Positions 10,139-19,227 of a DNA stretch of 64,000 bases are shown here, piece after piece. The translations under genes were made by a program, and so were the position numbers. The notes beneath the pieces were generated by a model that had not been told where the DNA came from, did no database searches, and saw only the letters and a list, made by a program, of their open reading frames with translations. Location of the stretch: NCBI GenBank assembly GCA_963744305.1, contig CAVUTF010000046.1, forward strand, positions 186,001-250,000. The letters run 5' to 3'. The stretch's first letter is position 1; the number at the start of each line of letters is the position of its first letter. The DNA comes from FEN-1219 sp963744305 (GTDB taxonomy: Bacteria > Pseudomonadota > Gammaproteobacteria > Steroidobacterales > Rariloculaceae).

Positions 10139-11662
10139 CTACGGCGCGCACTCGAAGCTCGCCGCGGCGTTCGGATCGCCCGCGCCTTTGTAGCGCGGCA
10201 GCTGCGGATAGGGGCACAGCGGCCGCGACAGCGGCGAGCTTCGCTTCGTCGCGACGATCGACGTCGGTGCGACGCCGCGCTCGACCCAGTTCTCGATCGC
10301 GGTAGAGCGCGTCGAATCGGTCGGGCCCGGGGCCGCCGCGGCAGTGCAGAACGCCGGGCGCAAGAAATAGCCGCACGCCGTCGCGGCCGCCGGCACTGCG
10401 TCACGCACCGCCTCGAAATACGCAATCGTCGAGAGCGGGCTCGGCCCCGGGTCGTTGAAGCCGTGCCATAGCAGCAGCTTGCCGCCGCGGCTGCACGAAC
10501 GGCGCGATGTTCGGGTTCTGCTGATGCACTTCGGCGGCGGCGATGCCGCCGTCGAGCGCGGCCCAGTCGCGATCGGGATCGAACGTCATGATGTCGTAGC
10601 TCGGATCGCCTTCACGATGTACGGCCATGAACGGCGCGCCGAGCAGGGCGTTGACGCCGCGCGGCTGCGTTCGGCGTTGCCGATCATGCGCGCGACCCAA
10701 TCGCTTTCGCCGCCGCGCATCAGCGGCATCGCGGCGAAGCGGCCGTCCTTCATCTTCACGCCGCATACGCGCGGCGCACGGTTTCGACCTGCGCGGCCGA
10801 CAAGCATTGCGCGTCCGGTGCGCGGACGATGCCGAGCACGCAAGCTCCCCGGGATCCCAACCGCACGTGCGCGGGTCGGTGAGGATGCCGTCCGCAAGGC
10901 CGTCGTCCGCATCGCAAGCCGCAAGCACCGCGTCGCGAATCGCTGGAACCTGGGCGGGAGTCAGGTTGCTGCTCCGGTCGCGCATGGAACGCCTGCACGC
11001 GCAGCATCGCGTTGCCGTAGGTCTGCGGCGCATACACCGGCGCGCCGGCGATCACGCCGTCATAGTCGTCGGGATAGCGCTGCACTTCGGCGAGCCCTTG
11101 CCGCCCGCCCGTCGAGCAGCCCTGCCAGTAGCGCGTGCTCTGGAGCTGCGGCCGTAGCGCCGGGCGGCCACTTCTTTGCCGACGCTCGTCGCGAGATGCG
11201 TCGCGCGGTGGCCGAAGTCGATGATGCCTTCGACGTTGCGGCTTGCCGTTCGCGTCGATCGCGAACGACGGATCGAGCGCGCTCGGGCTCGGGTGGCCCA
11301 TGTCGTTCTGGATCACGGCGTAGCCGCGCGCCAGCCCTTCGGCTGCGGCATCGAGCGCGACGTTGCCGGCGAAGCCGCCGCCGCCGATGCCCGAGCACCT
11401 TACCGTTCCAGCTCGCGGGCAGCCGGTAGACCGCGCCGATCTTCGAGCCCGCGACCGGCGAGATCGTCGCTTGGACCTCGCAAAACTCCGGAAGCCCTTC
11501 TGAAGCGTTCGCGGCGACTGCAGTCGCGGAGACGATCACCGTGTTTTCGACCTCACTCTTCGTCGTTAGCGTCCCGCAAACATCGGCCGCGGCCGCAACA
11601 TTCGCGCCGCCCACCGCGCAGGCCGTGATGAGAGCGCCGGCGCCAACACGTATCCCGTACAT
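10139..11662 (-). CDS. Tannase / feruloyl esterase family protein
   Basis: The protein has about 505 residues. It has a signal peptide, then CGTLTTKSEVENTVIVSA and CEVQATISPVAGSKIG, and the alpha/beta-hydrolase core with the nucleophile in RYWQGCSTGGRQGLAEVQR (Gly-x-Ser-x-Gly type, here CSTGG). PDDYDGVIAGAPVYAP follows, as in fungal and bacterial tannase/FaeB enzymes. These cleave gallate or ferulate esters of plant phenolics outside the cell. The ATG at 11662 follows GGAGGAAG. Several frame changes cut the C-terminal half, which ends in RYKGAGDPNAAASFECAP. Its pairing with a haloperoxidase-like gene hints at processing of plant aromatic material, which is inference. Confidence 0.8.
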
Positions 11663-11768
11663 CGTTCTTCCTCCACCGCCGATGCCCCGAGTATCGCACC
11701 GCCGCACCGGGCTGTTAATGCCGCCGGTACGGCTGCGACCCCGCACGACCTGTAGTAATCTTTTGGAC

Positions 11769-12026
11769 ATGCCGCTCTACGAATACAAGTGCCGAACGTG
11801 CGGCCACCGGTTCGAGGAGCTCGTGCGTCTCGGGGACACGCCCAATTGCCCGGCATGCAACGCCCATAATCCCGAGAAGCTGTTCTCCACGTCGGCCGGC
11901 ATCACAACCGACCGGGACCGTAAGCGCACGGCGAAACAGGCTCGGCGCGTCGCGAGCTCCGTGAAGCGCGAGAAGGACCACGCCGACCGCGAGTACGAGC
12001 GCAACTACATCAAAGATCACAGCTGA
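11769..12026 (+). CDS. FmdB-type zinc-ribbon protein
   Basis: This intact small protein of 85 residues starts MPLYEYKCRTCGHRFEELV and continues with CPACNA. The four cysteines, in two Cys-x2-Cys pairs, form the zinc ribbon of the FmdB/CxxC regulatory family. A basic, charged tail follows (RKRTAKQARR, DREYERNYIKDHS). The family is annotated as putative regulators but has no firm role. The ATG at 11769 is fixed by the family's N-terminal MP-x-YEY. It is divergent from the tannase gene, with 106 bases between the two starts for both promoters. Confidence 0.85.
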   Translation: MPLYEYKCRTCGHRFEELVRLGDTPNCPACNAHNPEKLFSTSAGITTDRDRKRTAKQARRVASSVKREKDHADREYERNYIKDHS

Positions 12027-12106
12027 CTCTGCTAGGATCGTTCGAGTCAGCGGGGCTAAGCAGTCGCCCCGGCCATCAAAGACGGTCACCGTCCAAGCGC
12101 TGCGCA

Positions 12107-12126
12107 GCCTGTCGGGAGCGACAGGC
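12107..12126 (+). promoter_or_regulatory. Perfect hairpin in the MFS gene leader
   Basis: GCCTGTCG and CGACAGGC form a perfect 8-bp stem with a GGAG loop. It ends 13 bases before the MFS start codon and just before the GGAGG ribosome site. There is no run of T, so it is not a Rho-independent terminator. The GGAG loop resembles a CsrA-binding loop, which is suggestive only. Confidence 0.4.
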
Positions 12127-12139
12127 ACGGAGGTGGCCG

Positions 12140-13443
12140 ATGCAAAGGTATCTGCGCTCATCCATTCGGTCGAGGACAGGGGCCGCCACGGCTCCCGCGC
12201 CGCCGACGGCGCTGCGACGCGTCTTTCTTGCTCGGGCTATTCGCGACTTCGGGGATGGCTTCGTCGCGGTCCTGTTGCCGGTGTATTTGACCGAGCTCGG
12301 GCTCTCGGCCCTCGAGATCGGCGTGCTCGCGACCGTCGCGCTGTTCGGCTCTGCGATCGTGACGCTCGCAACGGGCTTCCTCGGTGCGCGGCATGACCTG
12401 CGCAGCCTGCTGCTCGCGGCGTCGGTGCTGATGATCGCGACGGGACTTGCCTACGCGCTCGCGGGTGACTTCTGGATCCTCTTGCTCGTCGCGTGCGTCG
12501 GCACGATCAATCCATCGAGCGGCTCGGCGAGCATCTTCGTGCCGTTGGAGCACGCCGTGTTGTCGGGCGCCGCGGCGGCCGCGGAGCGTACGCGGGCATT
12601 CGCGCGCTACAGCCTCGTCGGCGCTCTGGCCGGTGCCGTAGGCTCGCTCGCCGCGGGCACGCCGGATTGGCTCGCGCCGCACGTTCCGACGATCGCGGCG
12701 CTCAAGCTCATGTTCGTCGCCTATGCGCTCCTCGGAGTGCTCGGCGGCATCGCCTACCACGGGATTGCGGGGGCACCGCGGCGCGAGCGGCGCGTCGTCG
12801 CGGCGCTCGGACCGTCGCGGCACATCGTCTACAAGCTCGCGGCGCTGTTTAGTATCGACGCGTTCGCGGGCGGCTTCGTCGTGCAATCGCTGCTCGCGCT
12901 GTGGCTGTTCGAGCGCTTCGACTTGTCTCTCACGGCCGCAAGCCTGTTCTTCTTTTGGGCGGGCGTGCTCGCGGCATTCTCATATCCCGCGGCCGCGTGG
13001 CTCGGGGCGCGCATCGGTCTCGTGAACACCATGGTGTTCACGCATCTTCCGGCCAGCCTCTGCCTGATCGGCGCCGCGTTCGCGACGTCCGTTGAATGGG
13101 CGCTCGCGCTGCTTTTGTGCCGCGCCGCTTTGGGCCAGATGGACGTGCCTGCGCGCTCGTCCTACGTGATGGCGGTCGTCACCGAGGCGGAACGGGCGGC
13201 CGCCGCGAGCGTGACGGCGGTGCCGCGCAGCCTCGCGGCGGCGATCAGCCCGACGCTTGCGGGCGCCTTGTTCGCGGGCGGCTTCCTCAGCTGCCCTTAC
13301 TCCTGTGTGGAGGACTGAAGATCCTCTACGACGTCCTGCTGCTCTGGGCGTTCCGCTCGCTCAAGCCGCCCGAGGAGCGAGCGCCGCTAACGCGTGCGCG
13401 CGCCGCAGCTAGAGGCTCTACTTCATCAGCCCTTCGGCCTTGA
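12140..13443 (+). CDS. MFS transporter
   Basis: This inner-membrane permease has about 430 residues and 12 predicted membrane segments (for example FVAVLLPVYLTELGLSALEI, TVALFGSAIVTLATGFLG). The charged loop after segment 2 reads GARHDLRSL, in place of the usual G-x-x-x-D-R/K-x-G-R-R/K of the major facilitator superfamily. No substrate can be named from the sequence. The ATG at 12140 has GGAGG upstream. One frame change near 13290 separates the last ~45 residues (LKILYDVLLLWAFRSLKPP), which read on to a stop at 13443. That slightly overlaps the convergent GST gene. Confidence 0.75.
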
Positions 13444-14026
13444 GCGCCGCCTGCACAGCCGGCCGCCCGGCGGCACGCTGCTGAAACGCCTTGATGTTCC
13501 CGAAGCTCGATAGATCCAGCTTCATGTAGTCGGCCCAGCTCACCATCACGAACAGATAAGCATCGGCGACGCTGAAGCGCTCGCCGAGCAGGAACGACTT
13601 GCCCGCCAGCGCCTTGTCGATGAAGCCGAAGCGCTTGCGCAGATATTCCAGCCGCTCCTCGCGCACCTCGGGGGACACTTGCGGGTTGAACAGCGGCCCG
13701 TAGGTTTTGTGAATCTCGGAGCTGATGAACGCCAGCATTTCCTGCAGACGATAGCGCTCGAGCGTACCGTTCGGCGGCGCCAACCCCGCGTTCGGTTTCT
13801 GATCCGCGAGGTACTGCACAATTGCCGGACCCTCCGTGAGCACTTGACCGTTGTCGAGCTCGAGCGCCGGCACATAGCCTTTCGGGTTGATCGTAAGAAA
13901 GTCCTTGCCGCTCGCGGTCTTCTTCGACTTGAGATCGACCTTCTCGAGGTCGAGCTCGATGTCCGCCTCGTGAGCGACGATGTGCGGCGACAGCGAGCAG
14001 GCACCGGGTGCGTAGTACAGCTTCAT
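13418..14026 (-). CDS. gstA: Glutathione S-transferase
   Basis: The frame is intact at 202 residues. The N-terminal thioredoxin-like domain (MKLYYAPGACSLSPHIVAHE, YVPALELDNGQVLTEGPAI) has the Cys of PGACSLSPH that marks beta-class bacterial enzymes, with the cis-Pro of VPAL and the Glu-Gly of TEGPAI for glutathione binding. The helical C-terminal domain ends KAEGLMK. It is cytoplasmic and conjugates glutathione to electrophiles. GAAGGAGAAG precedes the ATG at 14026. It is divergent from a transporter of the proline/betaine type, with only ~55 bases between the two starts. Confidence 0.9.
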   Translation of the reverse strand: MKLYYAPGACSLSPHIVAHEADIELDLEKVDLKSKKTASGKDFLTINPKGYVPALELDNGQVLTEGPAIVQYLADQKPNAGLAPPNGTLERYRLQEMLAFISSEIHKTYGPLFNPQVSPEVREERLEYLRKRFGFIDKALAGKSFLLGERFSVADAYLFVMVSWADYMKLDLSSFGNIKAFQQRAAGRPAVQAALKAEGLMK

Positions 14027-14081
14027 TGCGCTTCTCCTTCTTGGGTATGGCTGCTTGAATTGAAGCGTACCAGCTTCGAGC

Positions 14082-15472
14082 TTGTCACGAACCGACGCAG
14101 CGGCGAAGAATACCCGCCGTGCCACAGAGCTGCGCTCCAACCTGACCGCCATCGCCGAAATCGGTGCCCGACCCGTGCATGCGCCCGCGCGGCGCGTGCT
14201 GTTCGCGAGCCTGATCGGCACGACGATCGAATTCTTCGATTTCTACATCTACGCGACTGCGGCGGTGCTGGTGTTTCCCGCGCTGTTCTTTCCGGCGGGC
14301 GATCCGGCGACTGCGACGCTGCAGTCGCTCGCGACGTTCGCGCTCGCATTTCTTCGCGCGGCCGATGGGCTCCGCGGTGTTCGGTCACTTCGGCGATCGC
14401 ATTGGGCGCAAGGCGACGCTCGTGGCCGCGCTGCTCACGATGGGGCTGTCGACGGTCGCCATCGGCTTGCTGCCGGGCTATGCGTCGATCGGCGTGCTCG
14501 CGCCGCTGCTGCTCGCGCTGTGCCGCTTCGGCCAGGGACTTCGGGCTGGGCGGCGAGTGGGGCGGCGCGGTGCTGCTCGCGACGGAGAACGCGCCGCCCG
14601 GCAAGCGCGCATGGTACGGCATGTTTCCGCAGCTCGGCGCGCCGGTCGGCTTCATTCTGTCGACCGGCGTCTTCGTCGCGCTCACGAAACCTTGAGCGAT
14701 GCAGCAATTTCTTCGCCTGGGGCTGGCGCGTGCCGTTTCTCGCAAGCGCCGCGCTCGTGTTCGTCGGGCCTTTACGTGCGGCTCAAGTCTCGACGGAGAC
14801 GCCGGCGTTTCAACGCGCGATGGACAACAACGAACGCGTGCGCGTGCCGATGTTGACGGTCGTGCAGCGAGCAGCCGCGCACGCTCGTGCTCGGGTACTT
14901 CGCGGCGACGCCACGTTCGTCGTGTTCTATCTCATGACGGTGTTCACGCTGAGTTGGGCACGACCGAGCTCGGCTATTCGCGGCAGGAGTTTCTGTGCTG
15001 CAGATGATCGGCGTGCTGTTCTTCGCGGTCACGATTCCGGTCTCGGCGCTCGTCGCCGGACCGGCATGGCTGGCAGGCCGATGCTGATCGCCGCGGCGCT
15101 CGGCATCATCGCGTTCGGCTTGCTGTTCGCGCCGCTGTTCGGATCGGCGGCGACAGCTTGGCGTGACTCGTGTTCCTGTCGCATCGGCCTCGCGCTCATG
15201 GGGCTTCACCTATGGGCCGCTCGGCACGGCGCTGTCCGAGCTGTTCCCGACGGCGGTGCGCTACACGGGCGCTTCGCTCGCGTTCAATCTCGCGGGCATC
15301 CTCGGCGGCTCGCTCGCGCCGTACATTGCGACCGCGCTCGCGAACAGCTACGGCATCGCGGCCGTGGGCTATTATCTTGTCCGCGGCAGGCGTCGTGACG
15401 CTCGCGGCGCTGCTCATGTTGCGCCAGGAACCGGCCGCACGCGGGGAGCCGCTACCCGTCGCCGATCTCTAA
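14082..15472 (+). CDS. MFS transporter, metabolite:H+ symporter type
   Basis: The protein has about 460 residues of the sugar/metabolite symporter subfamily (ProP, ShiA, KgtP). Motifs are visible in successive frames: GTTIEFFDFYIYATAA at the start, FGHFGDRIGRKATLV (the loop 2-3 signature), GLGGEWGGAVLLATENAP, and TYGPLGTALSELFPTAVRYT near the C-terminus. It is an inner-membrane importer of an organic acid, amino acid or osmolyte; the substrate cannot be told. At least six frame changes break it. The N-terminus is uncertain: TTG at 14082 is the earliest usable start and no good ribosome site is visible. Confidence 0.75.
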
Positions 15473-15500
15473 AACGCGCGCGGCAGCGCCTTTGCGAGGA

Positions 15501-16319
15501 ATGGAGTTGGACTTCGTCGAATTGGGCAAAGCCGCGCTTCTCGGCATCGTTCAGGGGCTCACCGAATTCCTTCCGATCTCCTCCACCGCGCATCTTCTGA
15601 TCGGCGCGGACTTGATCGGCTATTCGGATCCGGGCGGCGTTTTTACGGTGATGATCCAGCTCGGGTCGATTCTCGCCGTCATGTGGCTCTACCGAGCGAA
15701 GATCGCGGAAGTGTTGATCGGTCTGCCGACGCAGCCGGAAGCACGCCGCTTCGCGCTGATGCTGTTCCTCGCGTTCGTTCCCGCGATGCTCGCGGGCTTT
15801 TTCGCCGCCGACTTCGTGCGCTTCGTGCTCTACGAGAGCCTGCTCGTGAGCGGCGCGGCGTTCGTGATCGGCGGGATCGTGATGCTGGCGATCGAGCGCT
15901 GGCCGCCACGGATCGTCGTGACGCAGGCCGACCGGACGCCGATCGGACGCGCCGTCGGCGTGGGCGTGATTCAGTGCGTCGCGCTGATTCCGGGCGTATC
16001 GCGCTCGGGCGCGACGATCGTCGGCGGGCTGCTTCTGGGGCTCGACCGCCGCGCCGCCGCGGAATTCTCGTTCTTCCTCGCGATGCCGACGATGACCGCG
16101 GCGTTCGGCTACAACCTCTTGCAGATGCTCGACCATCCGCTGGCAACCGAGCGGCTCGCGGAGATCGCGGTAGGGTTCGTCGCGGCGTTCGTCGCGGCCG
16201 CCGCGGTCGTCAAGCCGTTTCTTGACTTCGTCACGCGCGTCGGTTTCGGTCCGTTTGCGTGGTATCGCATCGCGATGGGCCTGCTGATCCTCGGAGGAAT
16301 CGGCGCGGGCTGGCTCTAG
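15501..16319 (+). CDS. uppP: Undecaprenyl-diphosphatase
   Basis: The frame is intact at 272 residues. Both catalytic signatures of the BacA/UppP family are present: QGLTEFLPISSTAHL near residue 20 (Glu and Ser-Ser) and PGVSRSGATIVGGLLLG near residue 165 (Arg). The rest is membrane segments. It dephosphorylates undecaprenyl pyrophosphate on the periplasmic side so that the lipid carrier can be reused for peptidoglycan, and overexpression gives bacitracin resistance. The start is the ATG at 15501; a TTG nine bases earlier is an alternative. It lies 28 bases after the MFS gene. Confidence 0.95.
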   Translation: MELDFVELGKAALLGIVQGLTEFLPISSTAHLLIGADLIGYSDPGGVFTVMIQLGSILAVMWLYRAKIAEVLIGLPTQPEARRFALMLFLAFVPAMLAGFFAADFVRFVLYESLLVSGAAFVIGGIVMLAIERWPPRIVVTQADRTPIGRAVGVGVIQCVALIPGVSRSGATIVGGLLLGLDRRAAAEFSFFLAMPTMTAAFGYNLLQMLDHPLATERLAEIAVGFVAAFVAAAAVVKPFLDFVTRVGFGPFAWYRIAMGLLILGGIGAGWL

Positions 16320-16345
16320 GGCGACGCGCTACAATGAGGTCGCCC

Positions 16346-16720
16346 ATGAAAGCGAAGTGGCATGTGGCGATCGGGTTCTGCGCGGCCGCGCTCGTCGCGC
16401 CGCCGGTCCATGCGCATCACTCCTGGTCGCCCCAATACGACCTGAGCGAATCGAAGCGCATCTTCGGCACCGTTCACCGCGTGATCTTTCAGAGCCCACA
16501 TTCGGCGATCCTCATCGACGTCGAGACGGACGATGGCCGGAGCGAGCGGTGGCGCGTCGAGTGGGGCAGCCCGGGCCGGTTGCGCGAGCGCGGCGTGGAC
16601 GAGCAGACGTTGCGTCCCGGCGACGAGGTTGCGATCAGCGGCCACCCGCATCGGGACCCGGCGACTAAGTCGCTGCATTTCGAGTCGCTCGTGCGCGCGA
16701 GCGACGGTCTGCAGCTCTAG
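16346..16720 (+). CDS. DUF6152-like secreted protein
   Basis: The frame is intact at 124 residues. The signal peptide (VAIGFCAAALVAPPVHA) is cut before HHSW, the same mature N-terminus as the DUF6152 protein at 1780-2198. The order of segments also matches (FQSPHSAILIDVETDDG, GVDEQTLRPGDEVAISGHP). The function is unknown. The ATG at 16346 was preferred over the one at 16334 because GAGG sits at a proper distance. It follows uppP closely and may be cotranscribed. Unlike the first copy, it has no adjacent partner gene. Confidence 0.7.
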   Translation: MKAKWHVAIGFCAAALVAPPVHAHHSWSPQYDLSESKRIFGTVHRVIFQSPHSAILIDVETDDGRSERWRVEWGSPGRLRERGVDEQTLRPGDEVAISGHPHRDPATKSLHFESLVRASDGLQL

Positions 16721-16728
16721 GACGAAGA

Positions 16729-16800
16729 GGGGTCAGGCACCGATTTTCGTCACGACGTGCACCGATTGCGTCGCCCCGGTGAAAATCGGAGCCTGACCCC
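16729..16800. repeat. Inverted repeat, REP/MITE-like
   Basis: Two 20-bp arms, GGGGTCAGGCACCGATTTTC at the left and its complement at the right (19 of 20 match), enclose 32 bases. The element lies exactly between two convergent genes. Its size and place fit a palindromic repeat unit or tiny MITE, and it could also fold as a bidirectional terminator. Copy number in the genome is unknown from here. Confidence 0.6.
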
Positions 16801-16828
16801 GCTGTCGTTGACCCTGCGAAAACCGCCG

Positions 16829-17987
16829 TCAGTAACCCAGACGCACGACGCCCTGCTTCATGCCTTCGACGGTTCCGGCCGTGAGCCATTCTAATGAAGC
16901 GGCGAAGAGCTCGAGATGGTTGCGCTCCCACATCGCCGCGTGCGACGAGCAGCCTAGGTCGATCAGCACTTTCTGCTCCGCGCCCAGATCCTCGTAGAAC
17001 GCCTGCACGCGGTCGGGCGTGATCTGCTTGTCGTGCACGGCCGCGATCATCAACGTCGGCGTGCGCATGCGCGCGACCGATTCCTTGCCGAAGCCCCAGA
17101 CGGTGCTGTTCGGCGCGCGCCGCACGCCCTGCCCCCACGTTGCGCCGACCGGATCCGACGCGAGCATCTCGTCCCAAACCGCAGCGCTCGCCGCGGCTTC
17201 GTACTGATTCTCGCAGCCGACTTGCCGATCCCAGTTCGCGACAAATTCCGCATGCGACTGCGAGTTGAACGCGGCGCCCTCGGCCGGCACCTTCGCCGGC
17301 GCGCTCGCGGGCATGTCGCGCGCGTACGCCGGTGCGAGCAGCACGAGCCGCGCGACTTTGTCGGGGTTGCGCGCCGCGTAGCCGCCCGCCCGCGGACCGC
17401 CGAGCGACCAGCCGACGAGGTTCACGCGTTCGCACCTGGCGCAGCTCTCGGATGTACTCGACCGCCGCGTCGAGGTCGTCCCAGTCGGACCCAACAGTGG
17501 TGAGGTTCTGGCCGTACTTCGCCGAGCACGGGCCCGGAAGCACCGCGCCGACCAGCGTGGCTTGCTGCTCGGCCGACAGGTTGCACGCGTCGTTCATCAC
17601 GTGCGGTCGCGTCGAGCGCCCATAGCCCGTCATGTCCACGGAGAACACGTCGAAACCCGCGGCCGCGAGATACGCCATCCAACTGTAGTCCCGATATGGC
17701 ACGTCGAACGCGACCTCGGCGGGGGTCCCTGCGCCGTGCACGAATAGCACCACGCGATCAGCGAGCGCTGCGCGGCGCTGCACGGTGGCGGGCTTCGCGC
17801 GCTCGCGAAGGTAGAGCTGCGCAACTTGCCCGGCTATTGCGGGCACCGTCGATACGTGCGCCACGTAGTGATCGATCGTGAGGATCTCTTGGCTCGCCTC
17901 GCCGTAGCTCGGCTGGGCGATGCCCGCGAGCGGAACGAGAGCGGCGGCGGCCACGAGTGCGATTGTCGTTGGTGCTGCTGTTCGCAT
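16829..17987 (-). CDS. Alpha/beta hydrolase, secreted
   Basis: The protein has about 385 residues. A signal peptide (IALVAAAALVPLAGIAQ) is followed by an alpha/beta-hydrolase fold: oxyanion-hole region VVLFVHGAGTPAE, nucleophile elbow VNLVGWSLGG (Gly-x-Ser-x-Gly), a late acid in TLMIAAVHDKQITPDRV, and a catalytic His in LIDLGCSSHAAMWE. It is probably a periplasmic esterase or lipase; the substrate is unknown. The ATG at 17987 has GGGGGAA just before it. One frame change near 17430, just before the nucleophile, splits the frame. It converges on the DUF6152-like gene, with the inverted repeat in between. Confidence 0.8.
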
Positions 17988-18051
17988 GGTTCCCCCGAAA
18001 GCTCGCAAAATCATGCGCGCGTCGCGCGCGGCGCCGCAACTGGCTTCGTGG

Positions 18052-18639
18052 TCAAGGCGCCGGAACGAGGCTCGCAATCGCGAGCTCGTTCTCCGTGCCG
18101 TTGGCCGTGAGCTGCGCGATCACGCGAGCCCGGTCCGCGGCGGAGCGATTTTGGCTGACCTTGAGCTTGCCTTGAATTTCCGAGATCTGGATCTCGAGGC
18201 CGACGATGCCGCGCAGCATGCGCTCGTCGTAGTCCGGAACCCACGGCGACGCGCTGCCGCTCTCGTGCCGCGCCGCAAGCGCCTCGACGTGGCGCTTCGC
18301 GTGCACGGGATCGTCGATCGCGCGCGCGGACCCATAGACGTGCACCGCGACGTAGTTCCAGGTCGGCACGCCGCCCGCCGTATACCAGGTGGGAGACACG
18401 TAAGCGTGCGGCCCCTGAAACATTACTAGCACCTGGGCGCCATCGAGATCACGCCACTGCGGGTTCGCGCGCGCGACGTGGCACAGCAACTTGCGCTCAC
18501 CACGCGCGTGGACGAACGGCAGGTGGCTTGCGAACGGGCGGCCGGAGCTTACGGTCACGAGCGTGCCGAACGAATAGCGATCGATGAGCGACGCGAGCTT
18601 GTCTTCGTCGCTCTCCAAGAAATGCTGCGGAATGTACAT
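18052..18639 (-). CDS. paiB: FMN-binding negative transcriptional regulator, PaiB type
   Basis: The frame is intact at 195 residues. It starts MYIPQHFLESDEDKLASLI, the usual start of PaiB proteins. The split-barrel FMN-binding core includes SHLPFVHARGERKLLCHVAR, VLVMFQGPHAYVSPTWY and VPTWNYVAVHVYG. In Bacillus the homolog represses sporulation and protease genes; in other bacteria the role is mostly unknown. The start at 18639 is fixed by the conserved N-terminus. It is followed, after about 60 bases, by the alpha/beta hydrolase on the same strand, so the two may be cotranscribed. Confidence 0.88.
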   Translation of the reverse strand: MYIPQHFLESDEDKLASLIDRYSFGTLVTVSSGRPFASHLPFVHARGERKLLCHVARANPQWRDLDGAQVLVMFQGPHAYVSPTWYTAGGVPTWNYVAVHVYGSARAIDDPVHAKRHVEALAARHESGSASPWVPDYDERMLRGIVGLEIQISEIQGKLKVSQNRSAADRARVIAQLTANGTENELAIASLVPAP

Positions 18640-18673
18640 GGGTGCCTCGAGAGCGCGCGTTGCGCGAAGGGAA

Positions 18674-19151
18674 CTATGCCCGCGGCGGAGCCACGGCCGC
18701 CGCCTGGCGGCGCGCGGCATCGCCGTCCGCGAGCGCGCGAATATAGGTGACGAATTCCGGATCCTCGCCCTCGAGGAGCTCCGGGAACAGCGCGCGAAAG
18801 TCCTCGCGCCGGCACCACTCGCGCATGTAGTCCTCCCACGAGGACCAGCGGCGCAGCTGCTTCGGCGCCATTTTGCGCTCGTGCAGCAACAGATACGCGC
18901 GCTCGAACAGCGAGATCAGCATGCTGAAGATGATCAACTTGCGCTCGCGTTGCTCCTTCGAAAGCTCGGGCGTTCTCGGCTGAGAACAGCCGAAGATCCG
19001 GATTGTCGAGAGTGATCTTGAGGAAGTCCTGATAGTTGTCGGAGAGCAGCTGATAAACCTCTTCCTCTTCGTTGTCGCGCTCCTTCCACTGCTCATAGAG
19101 GAACACGACGATCGCGAGCGGCAAACCGATCGTCGTCACAACGTAGCTCAA
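18674..19151 (-). CDS. Hypothetical single-span membrane protein
   Basis: The protein has about 165 residues. An N-terminal membrane anchor (SYVVTTIGLPLAIVVFLYEQ) is followed by an acidic linker (KERDNEEEEVYQLLSDNY) and a helical cytoplasmic part (FSMLISLFERAYLLLHERKM, WSSWEDYMREWCRREDF). I recognise a recurrent hypothetical family but no function. One frame change near 18970 splits it. The true start may lie slightly upstream, because no ATG stands before the anchor in the present frame. The next gene downstream on the strand is paiB. Confidence 0.6.
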
Positions 19152-19227
19152 GAGCTCCCAGGTCTCGATCGCGTTCTCCTTGCCTGGCCATTGGACCTAC
19201 CCCTCCCGCGACGCCGATACTACGCCC

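Noticed and set aside
14772..16136. Several antisense frames over the MFS and uppP genes
   Set aside because: They are shadows of genes with readable membrane segments and catalytic motifs.
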